This document shows positions 23,744-31,480 of a stretch of DNA of 64,000 nt, in pieces (the stretch's first letter is position 1; every line of letters begins with the position of its first letter). The notes beneath the pieces are model-generated. The model was given only the letters and a program-made list of their open reading frames with translations, did not search any database and was not told where the DNA came from. Source of the DNA: JBBCJR01 sp037190805 (lineage in GTDB: Bacteria > Pseudomonadota > Alphaproteobacteria > Sphingomonadales > Sphingomonadaceae); assembly GCA_037190805.1 (NCBI GenBank), contig JBBCJR010000004.1:310001-374000 (forward strand), in the 5' to 3' direction. The translations under genes were made by a program, and so were the position numbers.

Positions 23744-24607
23744 TCATGCGACCGATGCCAGGCGCAGGGCGTGCGGCATGGCGCTCGAGACGATCGAGGC
23801 GTGATCCTCTTCCGGCATCAAGGAGAAGCGCACACGCTCTTTCCCCAGCACATCGCCAAGGCGCGCGCTCAGGTCGCGTGCGTTGGCCACCATCTGGCGA
23901 GATACACGGCGAGCGAGTGCATCGGCACTGCCCGGCATGCCCACCTGCCACGGCGGCAATGCCTCTTCCCATCCGCCCACCGCCATGAACAGGCGCCGAT
24001 TCAGATCGGTCAACCGGCCCGCAGCGTCGAACAAGCCGCTCCTGTCCCACCAGATCGACGGACTGATCGCAGCATAACCGGCAAAGGCTCCCGGATGATT
24101 GCACAAGGTCCAAAGCGCAAAATAGCCTGCCAGAGAGTGACCGAACAATGTCTGCCGATCCCGATCGAGGGGTGCATGCACCGACACCGCCGACATGATC
24201 TCCTCCCGCAGGAAATGGAGGAAGTCGAGCGCGCCGCCTGCCGGGGACCCATCAGTCAAGCCTGTCGGTGGCGCGGTGGTGAAATCGCGCTGGCGGTTCG
24301 CCGCGCCGCCAGCGACCACGACCGGCGACACGCCGATGACGACCAGCGAGGATACGCCCGTCGCATCGCTCCGTCGCGCCATGCGCCGCAAGGCTTCCAC
24401 ACAGGTGCCAAAACAGCCTGCGGCATCGAGCAGGCAGATCGACGCCCAGCCCGATGCCGGGGGCTCGCCGTCCGGAAGCGCGATGTCCAGGCGATAGACC
24501 TCGTCGCTTCCCCCACGTAGGATAGGAAAACTTTCGGTGCGCGGGAGGCAGAACGGACGGGCCATGGCTTTCACTAACATGGCCCGGCAAACCGCGCTCA
24601 TCTCCAT
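23744..24607 (-). CDS. Alpha/beta-hydrolase esterase, IroE/BesA/Fes-like (siderophore esterase candidate)
   Basis: 287-residue hydrolase with the nucleophile elbow LFGHSLAGYFALW (Ser near residue 159), the PSIWWDR motif typical of enterochelin and bacillibactin esterases, and a C-terminal EEDHASIV supplying the His. There is no signal peptide, so it should act in the cytoplasm on imported ferric siderophore, releasing iron by cutting the ester bonds between serines. The ATG at 24607 is the first in frame; ATG codons at residues 3, 10 and 15 are alternatives and none has a strong ribosome binding site. It is divergent from the substrate-binding protein gene, with two Fur-like boxes in between. 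The function is inferred from family and context. Confidence 0.82.
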   Translation of the reverse strand: MEMSAVCRAMLVKAMARPFCLPRTESFPILRGGSDEVYRLDIALPDGEPPASGWASICLLDAAGCFGTCVEALRRMARRSDATGVSSLVVIGVSPVVVAGGAANRQRDFTTAPPTGLTDGSPAGGALDFLHFLREEIMSAVSVHAPLDRDRQTLFGHSLAGYFALWTLCNHPGAFAGYAAISPSIWWDRSGLFDAAGRLTDLNRRLFMAVGGWEEALPPWQVGMPGSADALARRVSRQMVANARDLSARLGDVLGKERVRFSLMPEEDHASIVSSAMPHALRLASVA

Positions 24608-24612
24608 ATGAG

Positions 24613-24625
24613 CATAATGGTTATC
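24613..24625 (-). promoter_or_regulatory. Fur-box-like sequence between esterase and substrate-binding protein
   Basis: GATAACCATTATG on the minus strand matches the 13-base core GATAATNATTATC at 10 of 12 defined positions. It lies directly before the first ATG of the esterase, so if that start is right the site overlaps the ribosome binding region. Confidence 0.55.
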
Positions 24626-24650
24626 CGAATTTCGGATGTTAATTGCACTT

Positions 24651-24663
24651 TACAATCATTATT
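24651..24663 (+). promoter_or_regulatory. Second Fur-box-like sequence before the substrate-binding protein
   Basis: TACAATCATTATT matches GATAATNATTATC at 9 of 12 defined positions and lies 40 bases before the ATG at 24703. Together with the site at 24613 it suggests shared iron control of the two divergent genes. Confidence 0.4.
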
Positions 24664-24702
24664 AAGTAGAGGAACTCCCGAACGTCTGATCGGGTCTTTT
24701 GA

Positions 24703-25881
24703 ATGGGGGCGAACATAGTCGGAAATACCCATCAAGCCGGCAGAAACCGTCGCTGGATTCTGATCGTACTGGCTATCGTCGCGCTGGGCCTTGCTCTGGC
24801 GTTCATGTTGAAGTCGCCACGAGCGCCCCTCCAGGATGCCAAGCCGGAAGCCAGTGCGCCGTTGACCGACGCGCGCGGGCGGCCGATCAAGCTCACCGGC
24901 CCGGTTCATCGCATCGCGATCGACGACAGCCGCTATCTGGTGGCGCTGGGCCTTATTCACCCCGACCCGGTATCGCTGCTCGCCGCTTGGCCGCAGGATA
25001 TCAACCGATTGGGCGACGACACCTACAAGCAGTTCCTGGCCAAATCGCCACAGTTGGCCGACCTGCCCAAGATCGCCAGCTCGGCTGGCAATTTCGATGT
25101 CGAATCGCTGCTCGCCGCCGCACCCGACGTTGCCCTGCTGTCACTGGAAAGCGGCATCACCGATGCCCAGATCCAACAGCTCGAAGCCGCCGGCATCCCG
25201 GTCGTGATCGTCGATTTCTTCGTCAAGCCATTCGACAATCTGGAACGTAGCCTGCTGATCCTGGGCAAGCTGACGGGACGTGACGAGCAGGCCAATGCGT
25301 TCACGACCTTCCGCGCGGAGAGGATGAAGCGGATCGCCGACCGCGTCGCTGCCTTGCCTGCAACCGACCGTCCCACCGTGTTTCTGGAAGCGCATGCCGG
25401 TATGAACGCCGACTGCTGCAATTCGCCGGGGCGGGGCAATATCGGCGACTATCTGACCTTCGTCGGCGGCCACAATATCGGCGCGGACGTCATCAACCAG
25501 TCGTTCGGCAAGCTGAATCTGGAATATGTCATCTCGCGCAACCCGGATGTCTACATCGCCACCGGCGGGCCTCATCTCGCCAAGGCCGGAGGTCTTGTGC
25601 TGGGGGCTGGATACAGCGCGGATCAAGCCCTGGCGTCGCTCAGGAAAGTCGCCAGCCGGCAGGGAATTTCCGGCCTGTCGGCGACCAGGGATGGGCGAAC
25701 CCACGGTTTTTCCCACCAGCTGATCAACTCGCCGCTCGATATCGTCGCGATCGAGGCCTTCGCCAAATGGGTCCATCCCGACCAGTTCCAGGATGTCGAT
25801 CCGGCGGACACGCTGGCACAGATCAATCGGCAGTTCCTCGCGGTGCCCTATGAGGGCGTCTACTGGGTCGACCTTCGCTGA
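24703..25881 (+). CDS. Iron-siderophore ABC transporter substrate-binding protein, membrane-anchored
   Basis: 392 residues. The N-terminus has a positive stretch (RNRR) and a membrane segment at about residues 18-36 (WILIVLAIVALGLALAFML) with no cleavage motif or lipobox, so the protein is probably tethered to the inner membrane. The rest is a TroA/FepB-like class III binding protein: PVHRIAIDDSRYLVALGLI, APDVALLSLES, GIPVVIVDFF. EAHAGMNADCCNSPGRGNIG with an adjacent Cys pair follows, and the C-terminal half has NPDVYIATGG and GFSHQLINSPLDIVAIEAFA. It should deliver ferric siderophore to the FecCD permease encoded 2.4 kb away. The YncE-like gene follows 43 bases downstream. Confidence 0.86.
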   Translation: MGANIVGNTHQAGRNRRWILIVLAIVALGLALAFMLKSPRAPLQDAKPEASAPLTDARGRPIKLTGPVHRIAIDDSRYLVALGLIHPDPVSLLAAWPQDINRLGDDTYKQFLAKSPQLADLPKIASSAGNFDVESLLAAAPDVALLSLESGITDAQIQQLEAAGIPVVIVDFFVKPFDNLERSLLILGKLTGRDEQANAFTTFRAERMKRIADRVAALPATDRPTVFLEAHAGMNADCCNSPGRGNIGDYLTFVGGHNIGADVINQSFGKLNLEYVISRNPDVYIATGGPHLAKAGGLVLGAGYSADQALASLRKVASRQGISGLSATRDGRTHGFSHQLINSPLDIVAIEAFAKWVHPDQFQDVDPADTLAQINRQFLAVPYEGVYWVDLR

Positions 25882-25924
25882 CGCGCAACCAATCCTGTCC
25901 CCTTTACCAACCTGGAGAAGACTG

Positions 25925-27361
25925 ATGACTCCCCTGTCTCGCGGCCTGAAAAGGACCAGCATCGCCCTGTTGACCGCCGGATCGCTTCTGGCCGCCGGCA
26001 CCGCGACGGCGCAAACGCCGTTCGGCGCGCTCGATCGTACCTCGGAAGCGCGGGTGAACTTCTCCGCCGCCGAACGCGGCGCGCCGATCCTGGCCGGCAG
26101 TGAGGTGGCGGTCGCCGGTCAGGGCTTTCGTCCTGGTCAGCAGGTCACCCTGCTTTACGGCTCCACGCAGCTGCCCGGTGGCGCGCTGACCGCCGATGGC
26201 GAAGGCAAGATTGCCGGCAAGCTGAGCGTGCCCGCCAATGCCGTGTCCGGCACCCACCCGATCGTCGTCGTCGCGCAGGCGCCCTATGCGGCTTCCGTCG
26301 CCGAGCTGAAGGTGTCGCCCACCGTGCCGCTGTCGGGGCAGCAGAATTACGAGACCAAGGAAGCCGGTGTCGTGCGCGGCATGTATCAGTCGGCCTACAG
26401 CCGCAAGAACAACGCGCTGTTCGTCACCTCCGCGATCGGCCGGCCGCCGGTGCGCGAATCCCAGCTGGTCAAGCTGAACGCCGACAGCCTCGCCATCGTC
26501 GCCCGTGTGACGCCTGCCCCGGCCCCCGCGCCGCAGCGGGCCGCGCCCGCCGGCCAGCCCGCCGGTGAGGCGCAAGCTCCCGGCGTCTTCGCCGTCTATG
26601 GCGTCGGCGTCGACGACACCAAGGACACCGTGTGGGTGACCAACACCCGCCAGAACACGGTAGCGGTCTACCGCCAGGGTGACCTGACCCTGATCAAGCA
26701 GTTCGCTCCCGGCACCGTTAACCATGCGCGCGACATCGTCGTCGATACGGTCGTCGGCAAGGCCTATTCGGGCGCCACCGGCACGCCGGACGTCGTTGCC
26801 ATCAACACCGGCAGCCTGGACGTCGCCAAGACCATCTCGGTCCGTTCCGCGCGTCGCGGCCAGGAGTTCTCGGCCGCCAGCCTGTCGCTCGATGCAGCCG
26901 CGCACAAACTCTATGTCGTCAGCCTGTCGACCAGCGAGGTCGCAATCATCAACACCCAGACCGACGAGGTCGAAAAGGTCATTCCGGTTCCGGGCGCGAA
27001 GGGCGCGATCGGCGTCTCGCACGATCCGCAGACCGGCCGTATCTTCGTTGCCTCGCAGGGCAGCGACAACCTCGTCGTCCTGGACAAGGACGGCAAGGTG
27101 ATCGCCGACACTCCAGTCGGTGCCGGCGCGCTCAACGTCGCGTTCGACCCCGTCAAGCGCCGCGCCTACGTCAGCAATCGTGGCGCCGGTACGGTCGCCG
27201 TCACCGATGTCGACGGCAAGATCGTCGCCAATCTGGGCCCGGCACCGCTGGCCAATCACGTTTCACTCGGCAAGGACGGCGTCGTCTATGCGGTCGACAA
27301 GTCGGCCGGCGCCCGTGAAGCTGAAAGCGATACGATCCTGCGTATCCGTCCGCGCAGCTGA
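25925..27361 (+). CDS. Secreted YncE-like beta-propeller protein
   Basis: 478 residues from the ATG at 25925, which follows CTGGAGAAG; the open frame upstream lies inside the preceding gene. The signal peptide ends at GTATAQ (about residue 30). An Ig-like or bacterial adhesion type N-domain (AGSEVAVAGQGFRPGQQVTL) precedes repeated propeller blades: VWVTNTRQNTVAVYRQGD, SLDAAAHKLYVVSLSTSEVA, GVSHDPQTGRIFVASQGSDN, VAFDPVKRRAYVSNRGAGTV. A Pro/Ala-rich insert (PAPAPAPQRAAPAGQPAGEA) interrupts the first blades near residue 198-218. E. coli YncE is iron-regulated and sits beside a TonB receptor, which fits this siderophore locus. The biochemical role is unknown. Confidence 0.85.
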   Translation: MTPLSRGLKRTSIALLTAGSLLAAGTATAQTPFGALDRTSEARVNFSAAERGAPILAGSEVAVAGQGFRPGQQVTLLYGSTQLPGGALTADGEGKIAGKLSVPANAVSGTHPIVVVAQAPYAASVAELKVSPTVPLSGQQNYETKEAGVVRGMYQSAYSRKNNALFVTSAIGRPPVRESQLVKLNADSLAIVARVTPAPAPAPQRAAPAGQPAGEAQAPGVFAVYGVGVDDTKDTVWVTNTRQNTVAVYRQGDLTLIKQFAPGTVNHARDIVVDTVVGKAYSGATGTPDVVAINTGSLDVAKTISVRSARRGQEFSAASLSLDAAAHKLYVVSLSTSEVAIINTQTDEVEKVIPVPGAKGAIGVSHDPQTGRIFVASQGSDNLVVLDKDGKVIADTPVGAGALNVAFDPVKRRAYVSNRGAGTVAVTDVDGKIVANLGPAPLANHVSLGKDGVVYAVDKSAGAREAESDTILRIRPRS

Positions 27362-27370
27362 TCGCTTCCT

Positions 27371-27409
27371 GGCCGGGGCGCCGTTCGCGGCGTCCCGGCC
27401 GATTTTTTT
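27371..27409 (+). terminator. Rho-independent terminator after the YncE-like gene
   Basis: GGCCGGGGCGCC (27371-27382) pairs with 27389-27400 over 12 bp with one wobble. A run of seven T at 27403-27409 follows. Confidence 0.92.
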
Positions 27410-27419
27410 CTAACAGACA

Positions 27420-27476
27420 ACATTGGCCCCATCCGCGCTTCCCCGCTTCAGGGAAGCAAGGGATCGGGGCCAGTGT
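27420..27476 (-). terminator. Large hairpin downstream of the siderophore ABC ATPase gene
   Basis: Outer arms 27420-27430 and 27466-27476 pair over 11 bp with one mismatch or wobble. An inner perfect 7-bp stem, GCTTCCC with GGGAAGC, lies at 27437-27457. Located 46 bases beyond the leftward ATPase stop, it probably ends that transcript, although the T tract is weak. Confidence 0.6.
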
Positions 27477-27522
27477 CGTTTCGGAGCTATCGGACCCGAT
27501 CCGTTTCAGCGTCGGTCCGCTT

Positions 27523-28317
27523 TCAGAGAATGTCTTCGATCGCGATCTGGAGGCCGACCGGGCTGGCCTCGACACGCGCCGCGACCTTGTAGACATCGGC
27601 CAGCACGGACGCGGTGATCGCTTCCGCCGGCGATCCATCGGCAACCAGCCGACCATCCGCCAACAGCACCACGCGATCCGACCAGCGCGCCGCCATCGAC
27701 AGGTCATGAAGCACCATGACCACGATCATCCCCTGCTCTTGCGCCAGAGCCCGGACCAGCTTCATAACTCTCAGCTGATAGTGCAGGTCGAGCGCACTGA
27801 TCGGCTCGTCCAAAAGCAGGACGCGCGGCTGGCGAACCAGCGCCTGGGCGAGCGACGCGAGCTGCCGCTGCCCGCCCGACAGATGGTTCAGCTCCGTCAT
27901 TGCCAGATGCGCGATGCCGACCCGCTCGATCACGTCGAGGGCACGTTCGACGATCAGCGCCTCGGGCACCACCTCCCCTCCCACGGGGGAAGCCCGCATC
28001 GCCCCGATGACGCCTTCCAGAACCGTCAACGCGACCCGCTGCGGCAGGCTTTGCGGCATGTAGGTGACGACCCGGGCGCGATCGGCCAAAGCCATCGACA
28101 ACAGCTCGCACGCTCCCAGGCGGATCGATCCTTCGGCCGGCTGCAAGCCAGCGATGGCGCGCAGCAGCGTGGTCTTGCCGGCGGCGTTCGGCCCCAGCAG
28201 CGACATCACCGTGCCGGGTTCGATCGGGTCCAGGTCAAGGCTGTCGACGACCCGATGGCGGCCATAGCCGGTGCTGAGCGCGCTGATTGCGAGGGCTGCG
28301 GCGTTCATGGCGGTCAT
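27523..28317 (-). CDS. Iron-siderophore ABC transporter ATP-binding protein
   Basis: 264-residue ATPase of the FecE/FhuC group. Motifs are Walker A LLGPNAAGKTTLLRA (about 40-54), the Q-loop in VVTYMPQSLP, the signature LSGGQRQLASLAQAL, Walker B VLLLDEPISALD and the switch His in VMVLHDLS. The open frame runs far upstream, but the ATG at 28317 overlaps the permease stop as ATGA and gives the right N-terminus, so translation is coupled to the permease. It energises uptake of a ferric siderophore, most likely the catecholate made by the neighbouring ent operon. Confidence 0.93.
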   Translation of the reverse strand: MTAMNAAALAISALSTGYGRHRVVDSLDLDPIEPGTVMSLLGPNAAGKTTLLRAIAGLQPAEGSIRLGACELLSMALADRARVVTYMPQSLPQRVALTVLEGVIGAMRASPVGGEVVPEALIVERALDVIERVGIAHLAMTELNHLSGGQRQLASLAQALVRQPRVLLLDEPISALDLHYQLRVMKLVRALAQEQGMIVVMVLHDLSMAARWSDRVVLLADGRLVADGSPAEAITASVLADVYKVAARVEASPVGLQIAIEDIL

Positions 28318-29420
28318 GCCCGCTCCGGTTTGCGCAGGATGAGGATCAGGAACACCGGCACACCGATCATCGACGTGACGATGCCGACCGGCAGCAGCAC
28401 GCCGGGTACCAGCAGCTTGCTGCCTACCGACGCCAGCGACATGATCAGCGCGCCGGTAAGCAGCGAGGCCGGCAGCAGGAAGCGATGATCCTCGCCCAGC
28501 ATCAGCCTGGCGATAAGAGGACCGACCAACCCGATGAAGCCGATGGTGCCGACGAAGGCGACCGAGGTCGCGGCCAGCGCGCTGATCCTGAACAGCGACA
28601 TCAGCCGCAACCGCCTGACGTCGATGCCGAAGCTGCGCGCCCGATCCTCGCCCAGCTTCAGGGCCGTCATGGCGTGAGCGGCGCGCATCGAGAACGGCAG
28701 CACCATCGCCACAACCAGGGCCAGCACGCCGAGATTGGCCCAGGTCGAGCGGCCGAGCGATCCCATGCTCCAGAAGACGAGTTGCGACAGCGCCTCCTGC
28801 GAGGCGACGAACTGGATGAGCGCGACCAATGCGTTGAAGGTGAAAACCAACGCGATCCCGAATAGCACGACCCCTTCCACCCCCGCCGCCCGGCTGCGCG
28901 CTAGCGCCTCCAGCAGCAGGACGGACGCAAAGGCGCAGATGAAGGCGTTGATCGGGATCATCCAGTCCGCACCGACGAACGGCAGGCTGAAACCGAGGAC
29001 GATGGCCAGCGCGGCGCCGAACGAAGCCGCCGACGACACACCCAGCGTGAACGGGCTGGCCAACGGGTTGTTGAGGATGGTCTGCATCTCCGCCCCGGCC
29101 AGCGACAATGCAGCGCCAACCAGAATCGCCATAAGCGCATAGGGCAGGCGTACGTCGCGGATGATCGTCACTTGAGGGGCCGTCAGCCGCTCCGGATTGA
29201 ACAGGCCGGCCCACACATCGACCAGCGGAATCGCCGACGGGCCGGTGGAAATGTCGAGCGCGAACGCCATCACGCATAGCAACCCGAGGCCGGCGACAAT
29301 GACAAGGCGGCGGCGCAACATCGCGTGATAGGCAGCAATGGTCGTCCGGCGCGCGTCCTCCGGTTCCGAGGCGGTACCGCTGCTTGCAACCATCCCGACC
29401 TCATTCATCCGTCCGACCAT
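28314..29420 (-). CDS. Iron-siderophore ABC transporter permease (FecCD family)
   Basis: 368-residue integral membrane permease with about ten hydrophobic segments. FecCD hallmarks are LPYALMAILVGAALSLAGAE, MQTILNNPLASPFTLGVSSA, FGIDVRRLRLMS and FIGLVGPLIARLMLGEDHR. The N-terminus has an extra polar stretch of about 30 residues before the first helix. AAGGAAAGG just before the ATG is a strong ribosome binding site. Only one FecCD gene is present, so the transporter should be a homodimer, unlike FepD/FepG. The ATPase gene overlaps its stop by four bases. The start region faces the M20 hydrolase gene. Confidence 0.93.
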   Translation of the reverse strand: MVGRMNEVGMVASSGTASEPEDARRTTIAAYHAMLRRRLVIVAGLGLLCVMAFALDISTGPSAIPLVDVWAGLFNPERLTAPQVTIIRDVRLPYALMAILVGAALSLAGAEMQTILNNPLASPFTLGVSSAASFGAALAIVLGFSLPFVGADWMIPINAFICAFASVLLLEALARSRAAGVEGVVLFGIALVFTFNALVALIQFVASQEALSQLVFWSMGSLGRSTWANLGVLALVVAMVLPFSMRAAHAMTALKLGEDRARSFGIDVRRLRLMSLFRISALAATSVAFVGTIGFIGLVGPLIARLMLGEDHRFLLPASLLTGALIMSLASVGSKLLVPGVLLPVGIVTSMIGVPVFLILILRKPERA

Positions 29421-29454
29421 TGCCTTTCCTTACACAGCCGCACTGTTTTCGGCA

Positions 29455-29464
29455 CCGATATCGG
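29455..29464. other. Perfect palindrome in the permease/M20-hydrolase divergent region
   Basis: CCGATATCGG reads the same on both strands and sits midway in the 132-base gap between the divergent genes. It may be an operator. A 10-bp palindrome can also occur by chance in GC-rich DNA. Confidence 0.35.
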
Positions 29465-29552
29465 CTATCCTCCGCCACACGATCCGAACGCTGCGGCCCC
29501 CCGCTCCGCTTGGCGTCTATCCGCCTTGGCTGGCTTACGAAAGGCACTGATC

Positions 29553-30704
29553 TTGAAGATTCTCGACCCGTTCCTCGATATGGCGCCGACGATGACGGCG
29601 TGGCGGCATGATTTCCATCGCCACCCCGAACTCGCGTTCGGCGAAACCCGTACCGCCGGGCTGGTCACGGAGCGTTTGCGCGCCTGCGGTCTGGAACCGG
29701 CAACGGGCATCGGCGGAACCGGTGTCGTCGCGGTGGTGGCCGGCAAGGCCCCCGGCCCCTCGATCGCCTTGCGGGCCGACATGGATGCCTTGCCGATGAC
29801 CGACGAGAGCGGCCGCGACTGGGCGTCGGCTGAGGCCGGCGTCGCCCACGCCTGCGGCCATGACGGCCACACCGCCGCTCTGCTGGGGATCGCCCAGCAC
29901 CTCGCCGCCAATCCGCCGGCGACGGGCCGGGTCGTGCTGATCTTTCAACCCGCTGAGGAAAATGGCCTTGGCGCGCGGGCGATGATCGACGACGGCCTCC
30001 TCACCCGTTTCGCCTTCGACGAGGTTTATGCCTTCCACAACATGCCGCTGCTCGCGCCCGGCACGGCGGGAGTCAGGACCGGCCCGACCCTCAATGGCTA
30101 TGTTATCTGGGAAGTCGAGGTCGAGGGTGTCGGCGGCCATGGAGCGGCCTTCTTCAACGCCACCGATCCGTTGCAGGCGGCCGCGCGACTGGCGAGCGAG
30201 ATCTCCTCGATCGTCGGACGCTATCTGAACCCGGCCGAAAGCGGTCTCATTACCGTCTGCTCGCTCCAGGCCGGCAGCTCGCACAACATCATCCCGGCGA
30301 CTGCCAAGCTCAGCGGCACCCTGCGCGCCCTGAAGCCCGAGGTGCAGGAGCTGCTCTACCAGCGGCTGGAAACGGCCTGCGCCGGCATCGCCGCGATGAC
30401 CGGCTGCACAATCCGCTGCACGCGGCTGGCCGAGGTACCACCGTGCGTCAACGCGCCGTCGGGCGCCGATCATGCCGCCGCCGCCTGCGCTGCGGTGCTG
30501 GGCGCGGACAACGTCATCCGCGACCATGCCCCCTTCCCGTTCACCGACGATTTCGCCCTGTTCCTGCAGGCGGCGCCCGGCGCCTATCTGTTCCTCGGGC
30601 AGGACAGCGCCATGTGCCACAATCCGGCCTATGACTTCGACGACCACCTGCTGCCGGTGGCGGCCAGCATCTTCACCGCGCTGATCCGTCAGCGGCTCGG
30701 CTGA
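29553..30704 (+). CDS. M20-family metallohydrolase (hippurate hydrolase/N-acyl-amino-acid amidohydrolase type)
   Basis: About 383 residues from a TTG at 29553, chosen because AAAGG at 29540-29544 lies eight bases upstream and the family N-terminus (WRHDFHRHPELAFGE) follows. The open frame begins earlier, at 29325, inside the divergent permease. Metal-binding motifs are ALRADMDALPM, HACGHDGHTA, FQPAEENGLGARAM and, near the C-terminus, the His of SAMCHNPAYDFDD. No signal peptide is seen. The family removes acyl groups from amino acids or peptides. It is convergent with entA, only 14 bases apart, inside the siderophore island. It could process dihydroxybenzoyl-serine breakdown products, but that is speculation. 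Confidence 0.87.
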   Translation: MKILDPFLDMAPTMTAWRHDFHRHPELAFGETRTAGLVTERLRACGLEPATGIGGTGVVAVVAGKAPGPSIALRADMDALPMTDESGRDWASAEAGVAHACGHDGHTAALLGIAQHLAANPPATGRVVLIFQPAEENGLGARAMIDDGLLTRFAFDEVYAFHNMPLLAPGTAGVRTGPTLNGYVIWEVEVEGVGGHGAAFFNATDPLQAAARLASEISSIVGRYLNPAESGLITVCSLQAGSSHNIIPATAKLSGTLRALKPEVQELLYQRLETACAGIAAMTGCTIRCTRLAEVPPCVNAPSGADHAAAACAAVLGADNVIRDHAPFPFTDDFALFLQAAPGAYLFLGQDSAMCHNPAYDFDDHLLPVAASIFTALIRQRLG

Positions 30705-30718
30705 GCCTCCACGCGCGT

Positions 30719-31480
30719 TCATCCCCTCAGCGTCGCGCCGCCGTCGACATAGAGGTCGGCCATGGTGATGTGGCCGGCACGGTCGGAAAGCAGGAACGTG
30801 ACCGCTGCGGCGATATCCTCGGGCGTCGCCAGCTTGCCGAGCGGGATGCCGGCCTTGAACGCTTCGGGTTGGCCGGCGATGACGCGCGCTGCGCCTTCGT
30901 CGTCGGCCCACATGCCGGTCTGCATCGGCGTCAGCGTCGATCCCGGCGCGACGATGTTGCAGCGGATGCCGAGCGGCGCCAGCTCCAGCCCCAGGCAGCG
31001 CGTGAACATGGTTGCCGCCGCCTTCGACGCGGCATAGGCGGCCATGGCGTGACGGGGCACGCCGGCAGCATTCGAGCCCACGGTGACGATGCTGCCCCGA
31101 CCACGCGGCGCCATTTGACGGGCGAGCGCGCGGCAGACATGGAAGACGCCGTGCGTGTTGACATCGAACACCCGCCGCCAGGTCGCATCGCTGGTCTCCA
31201 GCACCGTGTCGGTCGCGAGGATGCCGGCCACGCTGGCGCCGAGATCGATCGGACCCCAGACGCGCTCGACCTCTGCGACCAGCGCGTCCACCGCCCCGCT
31301 ATCGGTGACGTCGAGCGGCGTCGACCAAATGTCCGGATCATCGCCATCCGGCAGGGAAAGGTCGGTGGCGACGACCCGTGCCCCGCCGGCCCGCAGCGAA
31401 CGGACGACCGCCCCGCCGATACCGCCGCCCGCGCCGGTGACGAAGGCGATTCTACCCTCGAAATCCCCTGTCCCGCTCAT
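30719..31480 (-). CDS. entA: 2,3-dihydro-2,3-dihydroxybenzoate dehydrogenase
   Basis: Short-chain dehydrogenase that oxidises 2,3-dihydro-2,3-dihydroxybenzoate to 2,3-dihydroxybenzoate (DHB) with NAD. It has 253 residues from the ATG at 31480, which overlaps the entF stop as ATGA. Motifs are TGAGGGIGG (about 14-22), the ASVAGIL variant of NNAG seen in EntA/DhbA proteins, VGSNAAGVPR and YAASKAA, then PGSTLTPMQTGMW, typical of the DHB enzyme. The longer upstream frame lies inside entF and is not used. It is the last gene of the siderophore operon. Confidence 0.93.
   Translation of the reverse strand: MSGTGDFEGRIAFVTGAGGGIGGAVVRSLRAGGARVVATDLSLPDGDDPDIWSTPLDVTDSGAVDALVAEVERVWGPIDLGASVAGILATDTVLETSDATWRRVFDVNTHGVFHVCRALARQMAPRGRGSIVTVGSNAAGVPRHAMAAYAASKAAATMFTRCLGLELAPLGIRCNIVAPGSTLTPMQTGMWADDEGAARVIAGQPEAFKAGIPLGKLATPEDIAAAVTFLLSDRAGHITMADLYVDGGATLRG

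Noticed and set aside
28318..29277. N-terminal extension of the siderophore ABC ATPase frame through the permease gene
   Set aside because: The extension overlaps the FecCD permease in another frame and is Arg/Gly-rich; the ATGA-coupled start at 28317 gives the proper ATPase N-terminus.
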